Assembly: GCF_020921035.1 (NCBI RefSeq)
Contig: NC_063152.1
Coordinates: forward strand, 9,500,001-9,564,000
Length of the DNA stretch: 64,000 nucleotides
Origin: Rhodamnia argentea
Lineage: Eukaryota > Streptophyta > Magnoliopsida > Myrtales > Myrtaceae
Direction: 5' to 3'
The notes beneath the pieces are model-generated. The model saw only the letters and a program-made list of their open reading frames with translations, was not told where the DNA came from and searched no databases. Numbering within the stretch: the stretch's first letter is position 1; each line of letters opens with the position of its first letter. Positions 11,606-23,994 of this stretch are shown piece by piece. The position numbers were made by a program, and so were the translations under genes.

Positions 11606-12534
11606 TCAAAATACTCGCACCGTCTCCGATTGTGGCATTAAGAGGTCAAATCTTTCCACCATTTCTTTCCAGGCGCCAGGAAATGCTGTCATTGGCTCAT
11701 TAGCAGACCGTGTTCGAGATTGATGGTAAGTGGCGTTTCTGTCGCCACAGTGCGGGCATGTCACTGCAAACAGGAAACGGATTGGCCAACCCTCTCCTCC
11801 AGTGACAACAACAGCTTTCAGACTAACACGAGAAGAATCTCAAGGCCACACAATATGAATAGTTCCATAAGGTTTCTTTATCAACATTACGAAGGTATAC
11901 AAATAAAAAGTACCCAAATCTATCAGAACACCAAATGCAAGAGACAACTGGCAAACTAGAGACAGACAGTACATTGTTTTCAAGTTCAACACAATGATGT
12001 AAGCATGAAAAACATTCAAAAGTCCCAACTACACCTAAAATGAATCTTGGCAGTCTTATCAATTTGCCACCATAATCGAAGGAAACAAAGAGTGCTGCTC
12101 TTGCTTGCCAAGTTATTGTTCGGCTTCTTTGAAGTAAACAATTTCTTATTTAGCTTACATGAACAGATAATCTCTTTGCCAGCTGTGATTTACGGTGACA
12201 TCTTAAATAAAAAAGCCTTATTTATGAAAAAGAACTCAAAGTTGTAAGGGAATGAAAAACAGACCAGTATTGGAGGGCCATTTCTCCCATCTTGTGTGTT
12301 CTTTTGAAAAGTCAGGCTTTATCTTTTTCCTAACCAGATCTTGTTTCCTCCTTATCTCAACCTGCAATAGAAAGGTCATCCAGAGACATATGTGAGGGCA
12401 AGCAACAAGAGAAACAGAGCAATGCATACCTTTGCTCTCAATGTCACATAGGACACGAAGGGCAGAAATATCTTGATGGACGGTTTCTGTGAGGCAACCT
12501 GCAACAACTTTCCACAAGTCGGGCAAAATACCAT
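11606..12534 (-). CDS. Diverged RPC10-like paralogue (possible pseudogene)
   Basis: This is a second copy of the RPC10 gene found at 20672-21912. All three exons (12430-12534, 12265-12361, 11606-11763) keep their GT-AG borders and phases and make an open 119-codon frame. The first CPTC of the N-terminal zinc ribbon and the first CPHC of the C-terminal ribbon remain. Two compensating indels in exon 1 put the middle out of frame, so the second Cys pair is lost. In exon 3 the catalytic-loop RSADE reads RSANE, and the last Cys pair is replaced by unrelated sequence ending in a different stop. It cannot fold as a normal RPC10. It may be a pseudogene that happens to stay open or a truncated variant; I consider pseudogene more likely. 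Confidence 0.65.
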
Positions 12535-13107
12535 TTGTCGTTCCTGTGCACAATATTTATCATCCTGAGGACAGTGGATAAACTTAACTCCCGTATTGGC
12601 ACAGGAGAGCCACAATATCATCAGTTACGGAATTTGCATCCTATAACATGACAGCAAAAGAAATCTATTTGCCTTCTATCAGAAAGTTCAGTTAAGAACT
12701 TCATTTTCAATTCAGCAATTGAACTAAACATAAAAGGAACTATAGTTATAAACAGTAAGCACAATTGCTAGTTAGAGAAAGCATGCACCAAAACCCAGTT
12801 GCAATAGAAATCCAGTAAAAAAATGGTGGTCTATCCACTGAACTAGAAAGAGTTTGGTGTATAAGTAGTAACTGTCATAAGCAAAAACATGTTGAAAGTA
12901 TGACTGTATGAGTAAATGGTAATATAATCAAGATTATTGCAACTGCTTCAAGAAGATACAAAAGCATATGCTTCCCGTGTACTCTTCTTCCCTTACACCA
13001 TTGTCTTTTCGAAATCAAGATCCTATAATGGGCTAAATTTTACATGAATGATTACATGAATGTTAAGAACATATTGGAGAATAAGAAGCTAAATCCTGAC
13101 TACATAT
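12535..13107. other. Intergenic region between the RPC10-like copy and FKGP
   Basis: This holds the presumed 5' side of the RPC10-like copy and the 3' UTR of FKGP. The copy keeps a likely 5'-UTR splice acceptor (gtgcacag|gaacg) just before its ATG, as in the intact gene. Nothing else was recognised. Confidence 0.5.
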
Positions 13108-16100
13108 TTACGGCTTGCTATCCAAAAAAATCTCCCAGTTGTATACTTTCACATCGAACTTGGAGTCACTCTGAAGAATTGCTCTTAATTCCCTGGCACA
13201 AGCTTCATCTCTGGCAAGTAGCAATGCAAAGCCCCCACCACCTGCTCCTACAAGCTTGTAACCGCAGCAGTATGGGTCAGCAAGCGTAAATAGACTGTCA
13301 ACAAATTCATTGCTACAATAGGGATCCAACTCCTGGTGCAACCTCCATGCCTCTGACATTATTTCCCCAAGCTTATCAATGTCACAGTTCATTAAAACTT
13401 CCCTCCCTGTTTTTGCTAATTCAGTAAGGCGCTTGATGCTGGAAACAAGGAGGTTATCACGTCTTAGATATCGGGCCACCACCTTTTGCAATACGTGGTG
13501 TGCTAGACGAACCTGCACAGACATTCCGTAATTGCAGTCCCCATTATGTTCCTCCACATATTTAACTCAATCATGCACCAATTCCCCAAAAAAAATTGGG
13601 CAAATGAACTCAGAACAAATAACAAGCCAAAATGGACAGCCACTCATCTCCAATACTAAGGCTACAAAAGGAAAAAAGATTTGCCTCCAACTTTCAAGAT
13701 AAGAAAATACACTCGGAAGCAAATGATAATAATTGTGAGACAACATAATTGTTTTGTTCTAGTCACAAAGAATATCGCACATAAAATGGAGAAAGAGGCA
13801 GGAATGCATACTTGACCAGTGAAAACAACCAGTAACCTCTGCTGCAACTCTGATATCAACTGAGACGAAGCCAAGAGGGGAACAACTTGAAGCTGTAATG
13901 GAACTCCAGGAAAACTAGTGGTAAATTTAATCCCAGGATACAAACCTCCAATTTGATCCTGCCAGCCACCTCCTGTTCCCATAATTTGTTCTAATACCAG
14001 AACAAGCCTGGCAACATTTTCATTGCTTTCATCTCCATCAGTTATCTGTAGAAGTCCTTTAACAACGGCAGCTGCAAGGATGCTAGAAGTACCCAAGCCA
14101 CTACCACGAGGAATGTTGGCCCAAGTTTTGATCTGCAAGCCCGTGGACGAGAGTACCTCTCGATTAAGCACTCCAGTGACAAGCAATGCAGATTTAACTA
14201 GCCGAAAAGGATCGCCACCATCAAATGGTGCAGCAATGGAGGCAAGATCTTGCACATGTAAATGGTTTCCAGAATCATCGTTAATCAATATACCAGCTTC
14301 TTTTGTTGTTTCTATGATAGTGCCAATCGGAAGAGAACCTTCCAAACTAATTGCCATATTCAGAACACAACCAGCACGCTCTAAACTCCATGGGGGAGTG
14401 TCACTCCAACCTCCGACAAAATCAACACGAACTGGTAACTCGACTTTTATGGTTTTAGGGTGGAATGTCTCATCCAGAGATCCACTGAGATGATTGTTCA
14501 GACTTGCAGACTTCTGAGGGTACTCCAGATTTTCTGAAGGCAAGGAGATCTATGGTCAAATTTGGCAAGAGATGAATAACGAAAAGAGAGAAGTTTATAT
14601 AAACCCCAAGGGACTGTTATTATACTAATAATAACACATGAATCGTTAATATGAGTTATGAACACCCTAATCTAAGCAAGAAAATTGAAAAATTGGCACT
14701 TCCACAAAGACCAAATAATGGTAAACCAATTAAACAAGATAAGCTTATTTTGTTATAGGGTAATGTTCTTCTGTACATTTACTATACTATATCCTAGCAA
14801 AAGTGTCGAAAAGCTGATAGATGACTGTACCTTGAAAACCATATCTCACTGCGGAAGCAGTCTCCTTAGCAACAGCATCCCAAACCTTATGTTCTAATTC
14901 TTGCGCTGTTGCTTCATCTCCACATGCCCTAAGAAGATCCATTTGTACCTGGTATGCCCGGCTTTTTGGAAGTATCCTTGAGTTTTGTTCCTGAAGACGG
15001 GGACACATCCCTAAGAAATTTTTACATATTTCTGCTCCTGAAACTTCCAGTTGCAAAATTTCTCCACATAGTTGAGATAAGTCACGCCCAACCAAGCCAT
15101 ATTCAATGCAGGCTTTAGCAATTCCAGCTGCAAGATGAGCTTGGTGATCACTTGAACCTAAACACATTTTTGAGAAGTCTATTGATCTATGTAGCTCCTC
15201 CAAGCTAAGACGTCGAGAAACTCTCCATAAGGGAAGCAAGAATTCAGTTTTTTGATCACTTAAGCCCATCAGCCATGTCGCTAAGTTAAGCATCTCAAAA
15301 TAAGATAGGACAGGAAAAAGTCTTGCGTTCCACAAGCATCTATCCTGGTCACCCGTAGTGCTCCACAGGTCCCCTTCACTGATACCCAAATCATTCAAGA
15401 CCCTCTTCCAGGGTTTCCCGCAGAATGTCCCAAGCTTAGAAAGGGAATTCTTTGGATTATCAAGAAGGCCACAGTAAACTATGACGCTGTCAGTGCATCC
15501 AACTAAAGGAACTTCCCATAGACAATGGCGATCTGGTAGCATGAACCTAAACAGTTTTGACGGCTCATCATTTTCTCTGGGCATATTCATACCAACAACT
15601 ATGCATTGTGAGCCGATCTGTATTCCGCTTGAAATTGAGGAACCATATAAAAGAGAGTCTTCTCCAACTGAGACACCTGCTTCAATTTTGCTTGAAAGTA
15701 CAACAGCAGATGCTGCAATGTCAGACACAGTGGTTGCTGGAATTGAACATAAGTGTCTTCGACCGACAAGTCCTGAACCAACCCCACTTAGGTGATCTAA
15801 GACTTCACCAGATGTTCCAAAATGCAAGAATGACAATTCATCTGCAGAATAATAGTTCATGATGCTGTAAACAATGCCTATAGAAATAATTATAAATGAA
15901 GTAGTCACTGAAACTGGAAAGGAGATATGACGTACAAGCACAATAGCTGAACATATAGTTTTTTCCCAATCTGCTGACTAATTCTTTACCCAAGGGTCGT
16001 TGTTGCAGCCAATCATGTTTTGCTGGTACCCAAGCTGCCACCAAGTCCTCATATAAGCTCAACTACATGAGATTATAACACACTAGTTTCACAATTGACA

Positions 16101-19100
16101 TCAATTTGGCAGAAATGAAATTCAAGAAGCAAGCTTTTGCGCATGATTTTTTCCATGAAGCAAAAGGCATTATCATGCTCAAGTTGCATGATGTTGGTTG
16201 ATCATCAATTGTTTAGTATATTTTACATTTCAAAGAAGATGCTCAGGACCAAAGGTTCAGCCAGAGTTTACAAACACTAACGAGAGTAGAAAGAAGAGAG
16301 CGAGAATAGGGCGTTGCAAGGAAAGTAGGCATAATATCTAATCATCATGGTCAAATATTCACGAAGATAATACCCCCATATACCAATTAGGAAGCACATA
16401 CATTGCCGGACATCACTGGAAATCAATTATAGACAAATAAAATAAAGAATGTTATTGAGAGGAGTCCGGAAACCTGCAATTAAAACAAGACAATTACACA
16501 TGTTCAAAGCAGGAGAACAATATAAGAGAAGGTAATGCATCAGTGAAAAATGACTGAAATTGCAGACTCCCACGCTTCCAGCATAGATGAAGCCCTGATA
16601 AAATGAATAGTGACAGGTGATAAGAAATGTAACGACCGAGAACGAGTAATTGGACAAGGAGCCAACAAAGAAGTACGGACACACGACCAAGTTAATATAC
16701 ATGAAATAAATCTTACTAGACTGGTTAACATCGTAATCTATATTGCGATCATCTGAAGGCAACACCTATTGCAACTTTTCATATAAAGAGGAAAGATAAG
16801 ATACAGTTGGATCTGAATGCAAAGGGGAGTAAGCATGCTTGTCTATCTTTCTTAAGAACTGGGCTTGAATCACCCCAAGACTGTATTCTCTTGGGCAACT
16901 CTCAATAGCACATATAATTGTACTATGTTGATCACCCAATGTGTGTAGGGAGGAGGATTGTTACAATCCATAGGGATTAGTTGGGTGCTCGCAGAGCCTT
17001 GGCCACCCATACATATAGGCCAAACAAAGATTTAATTAATAGGTTTACATATAAAATGTCTCCGAACAAAGATCTCCAAAACACATATCACCTTAAGGTG
17101 AAGTCTGAAATAAAGGAAGATTCTCAAAAACAAGTTATCATGGATAGAGGGAAAGAGTAACTAATAAACACACATTGGAGAAGTGCTTAAATTTCTCCAT
17201 TTGTAGAAATTATTATAGCTATTAAATGTCTCCACATAACTCTCCAAGCTCTCACAATTAAAAAAAACAAATAAAAAGGAAAACCACATCTCGACAAATG
17301 TCAATTGGTCAGAAAGGAAAGAGAGTGATTAGATGGAATGGTTTGTTCATGTTACACATATGAAATCTCAGCCAAAGCAGTAGCTAAAATCTCATGGAAG
17401 GGAATGCTGAATTTCCCAGGAAGAAATAACATATGACCGAAATAAAAGCTAACCTCCTTTTTAGACTTCAGAAGTTCCAATATCATTGGTTGGCAAGAGC
17501 AAGCAAGCATGACGAGCTCCCGCCAAGCTTTACCTCTAACTGCTATAAGTCCTGTGTCAAGCAAAGTCCTTCCATCATCTAGAATCGCTTCATGATTAAC
17601 TAGCTCCTTGACACTAGGTTTCTGTAGGAGATTGTCAACCAAATGGACAGCCTCATCTTTAGCATGACTTTTGGAAGCCACAATTACACCATGATTAGAA
17701 GCAATGTCTAGGGTGATGGGAACAGTGACAATCGAGGATGAGTCCTCCGGAAAAACTATGGTGGACGCATCAAAGCACGGAAGAACATCCCCAGTCATAG
17801 TGAATAAGCCACCTGCACAAAATCGGAATAAAGTAAAAGCATGAAGAACGCAGTAAGTTTCGTGTTAGATTCTAAGGATAAGAAGAATCGTCAGGATGTC
17901 ATTAATACAGTGAAGTGCCTAATAACTCTAAAGACAAACTTACTCCAATGGGCACCATTCACTATCAAAATAACCGCACAAGTTGACATACTATCAGGAA
18001 ATCAAAGCAGAAACTATATTTTAGTCTGTCTACACAATTACTTAACCAGACATGCTGAATGAACTAAAACCATCCTGCCCAGCTTCACTAAGTATTAAAA
18101 TAGTACAAGCCAGAAGAAGGGAAAATAACCTTGATCTTTAAAGGCTTGTCTTGCACAAGAAGCAATTGCAAGTATATGGTCAAAAAGTAGTGGAACAGGA
18201 CCATCAGGGTCATCATCTGCCAAATATGGAAGCGGCAGAAATACCTTTCCCATAGGGTTGGCCCAAGGGACCCTTTTAGAGTCACCTCCAGCATGAAGAA
18301 GTAGTATATGCTTCTTGGATATGAAGTCTACCATTTGCAAGCGAGGAAATTCTTGCTCGGACCTTCCCAACTGGACAGTAGATCCAATACCGTTATCTTT
18401 TGTAGCTTCCACCTATTCATTTTCCCTCATTAAAGCCCGCACACTAAAGAGTATAGATTACACAAGTTAGGAGAAGTGTTCAGCACAAGAAACAGCCATG
18501 AAGCCCATGCTCATGTTTGATAAAAAAAAATTGCTAATGAGATGTCACACTTACTTGGACAGCATAATCTTAATCATGAAGCAAAGAACAGGAGTACTGT
18601 ATCGAGTGAACTGAAACATCAGTAACTCGTTCACCCTAGACCTTCTTGTCACCTAAGCATCTCATAGGATTTAGTTATGTGCCCTCATAATCCAGACACA
18701 ATGATATCGTCAGAACAGAGATGACAGTTCTTTTCAGTTGTAGGGTGGTTCATCTGAATACCGACACAGAGAATAAAAGCCTGCTAGACCACAATAATGT
18801 TTGAGCTCTAACAAACGAACATTCCACTTCACACAGAGCAGATTAGGCACATTTACGTCACGAAGCAAGGTAGCTGGATCAACCAAGTTTACGAGGAGCT
18901 TCACCAAAATCTAAAGTGGCACTAGTACAGACTGCTATTATCGTTATCATACATCACCTCTGCTTGCAATTATAATAACATAAAAAAAAAAAAAGGAATT
19001 GTCGAAATACTGCCCTGGAGAGAACGAGGAGCTACCTCCGGAGCAATGCCGATACCGAGGTTCTGGTAATGCTCGGCGAGCGCGTGAATGGCATTGAGAG

Positions 19101-19389
19101 TAGCGGCGCCCGAGCCGATGCGCTGGCCGTCGGGATCGGGCACAGCAATGGCAACTGTTGAGGCGGCGATCCGGCCCATGCGCTTGGCCCGGGCGAGCTG
19201 CCAGTCGTAGAGCCGAGCCTGCTCGGGGCTGGCCGCGGTCAACACGATGGCGTCCCAGGTCGGAACCCTAGCCGGATGCCTGACCGACAGCCGCAGGTGG
19301 TACCACGATTTCCGGAGTACGGTGGCCAGATCGGCCTTCTGCCTGGACCGACCGCGCGTTGTCTTCCCTCTCTTAGGCTCCATTTCCAT
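13108..19389 (-). CDS. FKGP: Bifunctional fucokinase/fucose-1-phosphate guanylyltransferase
   Basis: Seven in-phase exons (19036-19389, 18130-18412, 17454-17812, 15936-16062, 14831-15841, 13812-14533, 13108-13512) encode 1086 aa; Arabidopsis FKGP (At1g01220) has about 1055. The enzyme salvages free L-fucose: the C-terminal kinase makes fucose-1-phosphate and the N-terminal part converts it with GTP to GDP-L-fucose for cell-wall and glycoprotein synthesis in the cytosol. The N-terminal half carries the IGSGAATLNAI nucleotide-binding loop (about 91-101), HAGGDSKRVPWANPMGK and a left-handed helix-type region (VSDIAASAVVLSSKI). The C-terminal half is a GHMP kinase with LPVRVDFVGGWSDTPPWS, PRGSGLGTSS (about 853-862) and KLVGAGGGGFALLLA near the end. 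I chose the ATG at 19389 because it matches the family start; upstream in-frame codons run through a GA-rich 5' UTR. Intron 3 (16063-17453) is the longest. No break was seen. Confidence 0.95.
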
Positions 19390-20671
19390 CCGCGATCGCC
19401 GTTGCTCGCAATTTTCTCGAGAAAGCGGGGGAAAATCGCGGAGAATTCGCCGAGTGCTGATCACTGAGAGTAAGCAGAGAGAGAGAGAGACAGAGAGAGG
19501 GGTGAACGAGGATACGGTCAATAATGGAGTCGTGTGGATACGTCAGCAACGCAGTCCAGCTCGCCACGGGAACTTCATCACAATCGTCTCTCAATAGCGA
19601 CGAGACGGTACATGGCAGTGATCAGCTCCAACCCAAGTTACCGCCAAATCCAACGGTTGCATTGGAACTGTCCCCGCCAATTGCCAACTATAAACAAAAT
19701 ATCGACCGTGTAGACCATGTCAAATTCATCTCAACCGTTGATCAAGTCGATTTGATGAAGTCGCCAAGTGCTCTCATCAGCGATGAATTTCTTCTTTGGA
19801 TGACGACTCAAGAGGGTGCGTGCAGTAATTTGACTTAGGTACTCAACCAGGGAGATGAGCATTCCTTGCTTAAGATTTCGAATTCCCGGCTCTTCCGACG
19901 GTTGCATTGTGCCCGGACAAAAACGACCGAATTATCGTACCCTTTAGTCTAATAACCAATGCAACTCATGAGCCATTGGTCGTCCGCCGACACGGTTAAC
20001 AACAATTGCATGTAAGCCAGCATGAAAATCCTTTATACAACGAGTCGAACATTGTTTGTGAATTAGTGCTCACATCCGTTCTCTTGCCACCTATTTGCTT
20101 TACATCAAAGTGATATCATACATGGGGAGGTCACGAAGGATATGAATATATGACTTCACCATTTTGGGAAGTAACCTTATCCTGCTTTATGTTGATGTTT
20201 CCACTTCAATCGGAAACTCTTTATTCATTTCGAAAAAATTATTATATGAGGGCCTCAAATCTGAACCTATTGACATACATAATTCGATCAGATCTCATTA
20301 ATATCTTTAAATGTTGGGTCATGAGATAATCAGATAAATGTTAACATCCCTCGCCAACATCAAGTAATTCAACGTGGAACTCCTACTTAGTAACATCATC
20401 CTCACAAGTGCATTTAACAACCACAAGCCACTATCCCTGTCTCATGGGGAAAGAAAACCTTTTTTTCCCGCCTTCTAATTCGTCCTCAGTTTCTTTCAAG
20501 TGAAGAGAGTAGCCGAAGGAAACAAATTATGTTCGAGTGCAACATCCTGAATAGGATAAAACGTCGAAATCATGGTTCCCACCAGGCCCGAGTACCAGTT
20601 GAACATGATTTCCGGTCCTGCCTTTTAGGCCATGGGGTACTGAATTGGCTTGCGACTGTGGCGCCGAGCGC
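19390..20671. other. FKGP promoter and RPC10 3' region
   Basis: The FKGP 5' UTR contains an AG-rich run near 19478-19500. The rest separates FKGP from the stop of the upstream RPC10 gene, which points the same way. No additional gene was recognised. Short similarity to the sequence downstream of the other RPC10 copy (tcctgccttttaggc near 20616 against tcctgtcttttaggc near 11577) shows that the duplication extends past the stop codon. Confidence 0.55.
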
Positions 20672-21912
20672 TCAATCTTCCCGCCAGTTTTTCTGACATT
20701 TCTCGTTCAGGCACCAATAGAATGTTGTCATCGGCTCATCAGCAGACCGTATCTGAGCTTGATGGTAGATTGCCTTTCCATAGCCACAGTGTGGGCATGT
20801 CACTGCAAATGGAAAACGAATCAACAAACCCACCACGCCAAACACAAATATGCCCCATGATCAGACAAATATCGATCTATATCACAGGCGATTTTGAAGT
20901 AGGCATCTTAGGCGCAAGTCAGATTTTGAAAGGAAGTGACGGGCAACGTAGTTACCATCACCCTTAAGCGAATTTAAACAGTGACATGAGAGATCTGCTG
21001 GCTATATACTATGACACCTATAGCTTTCAGAATTATACAAAGCCAAGAATCTCAACTGTCAAGTCAACAAAATATGAAGGATAACATTCAGACTTCTTTT
21101 CCTACATCTCTCAAGGTTTACAAATAAAAGTACCTAAATATCAGGCCAACAACTTCGAAGACAATCACCAAACTACAAAAACAGCAGTACGTGCTTTCAT
21201 TCATCTCAACAAAGATGAAAATATGGATTTGCACAACGGAACTCCGTTTCGTCAATGTTGTTTTCTGATTGCTACTATAATTCTTTGGCTGTGGCATATA
21301 CAATCATTAGCAGTTAGGACAGAGGAGATCCAACAAGGATAACACACTAGAAATTAATCTTGGTAGTGTTATTGCTTGATGACCACTACCAAAAGATATA
21401 GAGACCGCTGGCCTTGCTATCTTATTAACTTTTAATCTTCTTTAAGAAAGAAGAATTCGTTCTAAGATAACAAGAAAAAACACTTTCCTCGTCACCTGTG
21501 ATTCCATAGTGACCTTATCGGTCCAATGTTTTTTTCCATCCAACAGCTTATTCAAGCCAAGACAGGTGAAGAAACAAGAAACTGCGAATTATAAGGGAAG
21601 AAAAACAGACCGCCGTCCGTTTGGGGTCCATTTCTCCGATCTTCTTCGGAGAAGACAGGTTCCATCTTTTTCCTAACCAGATGTTGCTTCCTCTTTATCT
21701 TAACCTGCAAACAGACAACCAAAGAGGTGGTCATTGAAAAGTCATGCCAAAGACACGTACAAGGGCCAAGCAACAACAGGAACAAAGCAAATTCCTACCT
21801 TGCTCTCGATATTACAGACATAGGGACAAGTTGGGCAGAAAAATCTGGATGGCCGGTCCCTATGGGGCAACTCGTACTGCAACAAGTTTCCACAAGTCGG
21901 GCAAAATTCCAT
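20672..21912 (-). CDS. RPC10: DNA-directed RNA polymerase III subunit RPC10 (C11 type)
   Basis: Three in-phase exons (21799-21912, 21611-21704, 20672-20802) encode 112 aa, close to the usual 106-110. The protein is a TFIIS-like subunit of RNA polymerase III that supports RNA cleavage, termination and reinitiation in the nucleus. The N-terminal zinc ribbon has C4-x2-C7 and C26-x2-C29 (MEFCPTCGNLLQ, FFCPTCPYVC). A basic linker follows (VKIKRKQHLVRKK). The C-terminal ribbon has C72-x2-C75 and C100-x4-C105, with the cleavage loop QIRSADEPMT (Asp91, Glu92) between them. Its neighbour FKGP is the same as in Arabidopsis (At1g01210/At1g01220). A diverged copy lies on the other side of FKGP. Confidence 0.93.
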
Positions 21913-22780
21913 TTGATATCCCTATGTATAATGCATTCATCATAAGGACAGTGCAGGAGAAAAGAAAAAAAAAAAGAGTCCCGCATCAACGTGCACTAAG
22001 GTCGGTACCATTGCGACGAAATTAACATATCCCCCTTTTAGTCTTTCCCTCCAAAGTTTAGGGAATAACTTCTCTTTCAAGTGTAACTAAAACTAGGAAA
22101 AGATAAAGTGAAGCCTGGTTGGAATAGCAAATCCAGGACCAATTGTTGGTCTAATAAGAGCATTGTACGTAATTGTAGCTTGGTCATTAGCGAAAAACAC
22201 ATCAAATTACGAGTAAATGGGATAGCAATCAATTTTGTGCAGCTCCTCAACCTGCACTTTCAAAGAAGAATGAAAGAAGATATCTATGAGGCGATACAAC
22301 GAACGAGCTCGGCTTCCAACAAGTGCGTGATTCTCCAGTATATATCCATGATCCGGCCTTTCAGCATCAGCGTACAACATCAATCCTAGGCATTAAACAC
22401 ATCACCACCATCGCCAAGTTCACGCCCTCCAACATCAATCAAGCTTTGAAAACTATTTCGCTTCTATCGCCATCCACGTCTAACGAGCAGGAAAACTAGG
22501 TTGTTGTCGGAGAACAGAGAAATCAACAGAGCAATGCGGGCGACATAAATCGAAATCGGAAGTATAGAAACCGTCGAAGTCGTTCAGTTCGCCTTTACCT
22601 GTGGACGGCGGTGGTGGTCGGAGCTCGCTCTATCGAGCCGGAGATGACGGTGCCGCAACCTCTGTACCGCAGACCAGAAGCAATCCGTGCTAATTGACGA
22701 CGGAAAGCAGCGGCCGTTACCTGCGACGGAGAGATGCCGGAGATCGTGGTCCCGCCGCCGGACACGATGGTGAGCGAAGG
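21913..22780 (-). promoter_or_regulatory. Probable 5' UTR exon and intron of RPC10
   Basis: Just upstream of the ATG, read on the minus strand, is a likely acceptor (tacatag|ggatatca, exon resuming at 21921) preceded by a T-rich tract. About 680 bases further upstream a GC-rich stretch ends in a good donor (ccacag|gtaaag at 22599/22598). This suggests a non-coding first exon at about 22599-22760 and a 5'-UTR intron. The diverged copy has an acceptor at the equivalent place. This is inference and no transcript was available. Confidence 0.45.
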
Positions 22781-22799
22781 GCAGGCCTGGGGTTGCTTT

Positions 22800-23554
22800 C
22801 GGGACTTCAGTGACTGGTGAATCGAAAATCCGAGTTCTTATTAATATTGTATATTTTTATTTTAAAAAAGACAAATATTTACGATAAGAAATTTAAGTTA
22901 AGAGAACAAAATCCCTGTCATGTGTTTTTGTTAGATTGTAGATCAACAGAATTTGATGTCTCGCCCTAAAATATTAACCTTTGCTATGGTAAAAATGAAA
23001 ATTTGCATTTCTTTTTAGTATTAAAGTCCTCTCATTAATACTAATTTTCCATATTATACGAATATTTTTTGAATTACTTGTTTATTATTTTCTCTTTTCT
23101 CTTTCTTTTTTTTTCTTCTTTTCTTCTTTTTTCCTACTTTAGTCTCTCTCTTTTTTTTTTTAACCATGACAGATGAGGCCAGGCCACGGCACCACATGCC
23201 TCATCAGAGGCTAGCAAGGGTTCGGCAACCCTCGCCGGCCGCATTAAAAGAATCAAAGAAAAGGAAAAGAGACAAAAGGAAAAAAAAAACCAACTAAAAG
23301 AAAAAAAAAAAAGCAAACATAATATTAAAAAAAATTTAAAATATTATTAAAATTGTCAGCGTTAGCTCGGACCGTGCCATGTAAGACGGTCAACGTCTAC
23401 ATTAGCGATTTTCAAAAAAATTTCTTGGATGGAATCAATTCGCAAAAGTGAAAAGGTTTAGGACTTAATTAGCACAATAAAAAGGTTCACAATTGAATTG
23501 GTAAAAATACAATGAGTGTAAAATTTTTTGGACAAGTTTCCCTATTTTAAACTA
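22800..23554. repeat. AT-rich spacer with a degraded GC-core foldback
   Basis: A GC-rich core (gccaggccacggcaccac near 23174 and ccctcgccggccgc near 23229) is flanked by pyrimidine-rich sequence on the left and A-rich sequence on the right. From about 23440 follow phrases such as aggtttaggacttaatt and ttcacaattgaattgg. The layout matches the other GC-core foldbacks, but the ends cannot be fixed here. Confidence 0.4.
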
Positions 23555-23994
23555 GGGTTAATATACAAAAACTTCAAACTGGTACATTTGTGATAAATTT
23601 ATCCCAAATAATTTTTTTGACCATTAGAATATTCATATTGTTACACCTTTGATAAATTTACTTTCTATTAGTTTTCATTAAATTTTATCGTCAAATTACT
23701 AAGTTGAATGACATGTATAGTTGGCGAGTGTACAAATTTGAGATTTTTACCCTCCATTTATCACATGTGTATCAGTTTGGACTTTTTTGTGATATTAATC
23801 CATTTTAAGGGAAACTAATAGAGGGTAAATTTGTCATAAATATATCAGTTTGGACTTTTTAGTGGTCAAAAAATTAGTTTGAGTTAAATTTGTTACTAAG
23901 TGTACCAGTATGGGAATTTTAGTGGTAAAAAATATTAGTTTAGGGTAAATTCATCACAAGTGTACTAATTTGACTTTTTTTATGGTATTAACTC
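23555..23994. mobile_element. Foldback element, taaatttaccc family, copy 1
   Basis: The left end gggttaatatacaaaa pairs with the right end ttatggtattaactc. Between them are alternating units of the type gtacatttgtgataaattta and their complements (tagggtaaattcatcacaag). Flanks tttaaacta and tttaaatta are a possible imperfect 9-bp target duplication. Two relatives lie at 30518-30897 and 40544-40980. Confidence 0.6.

Noticed and set aside
19524-19838. 104-codon open frame upstream of FKGP
   Set aside because: It has no recognisable domain and lies in the promoter/5' UTR region; the composition does not suggest coding.
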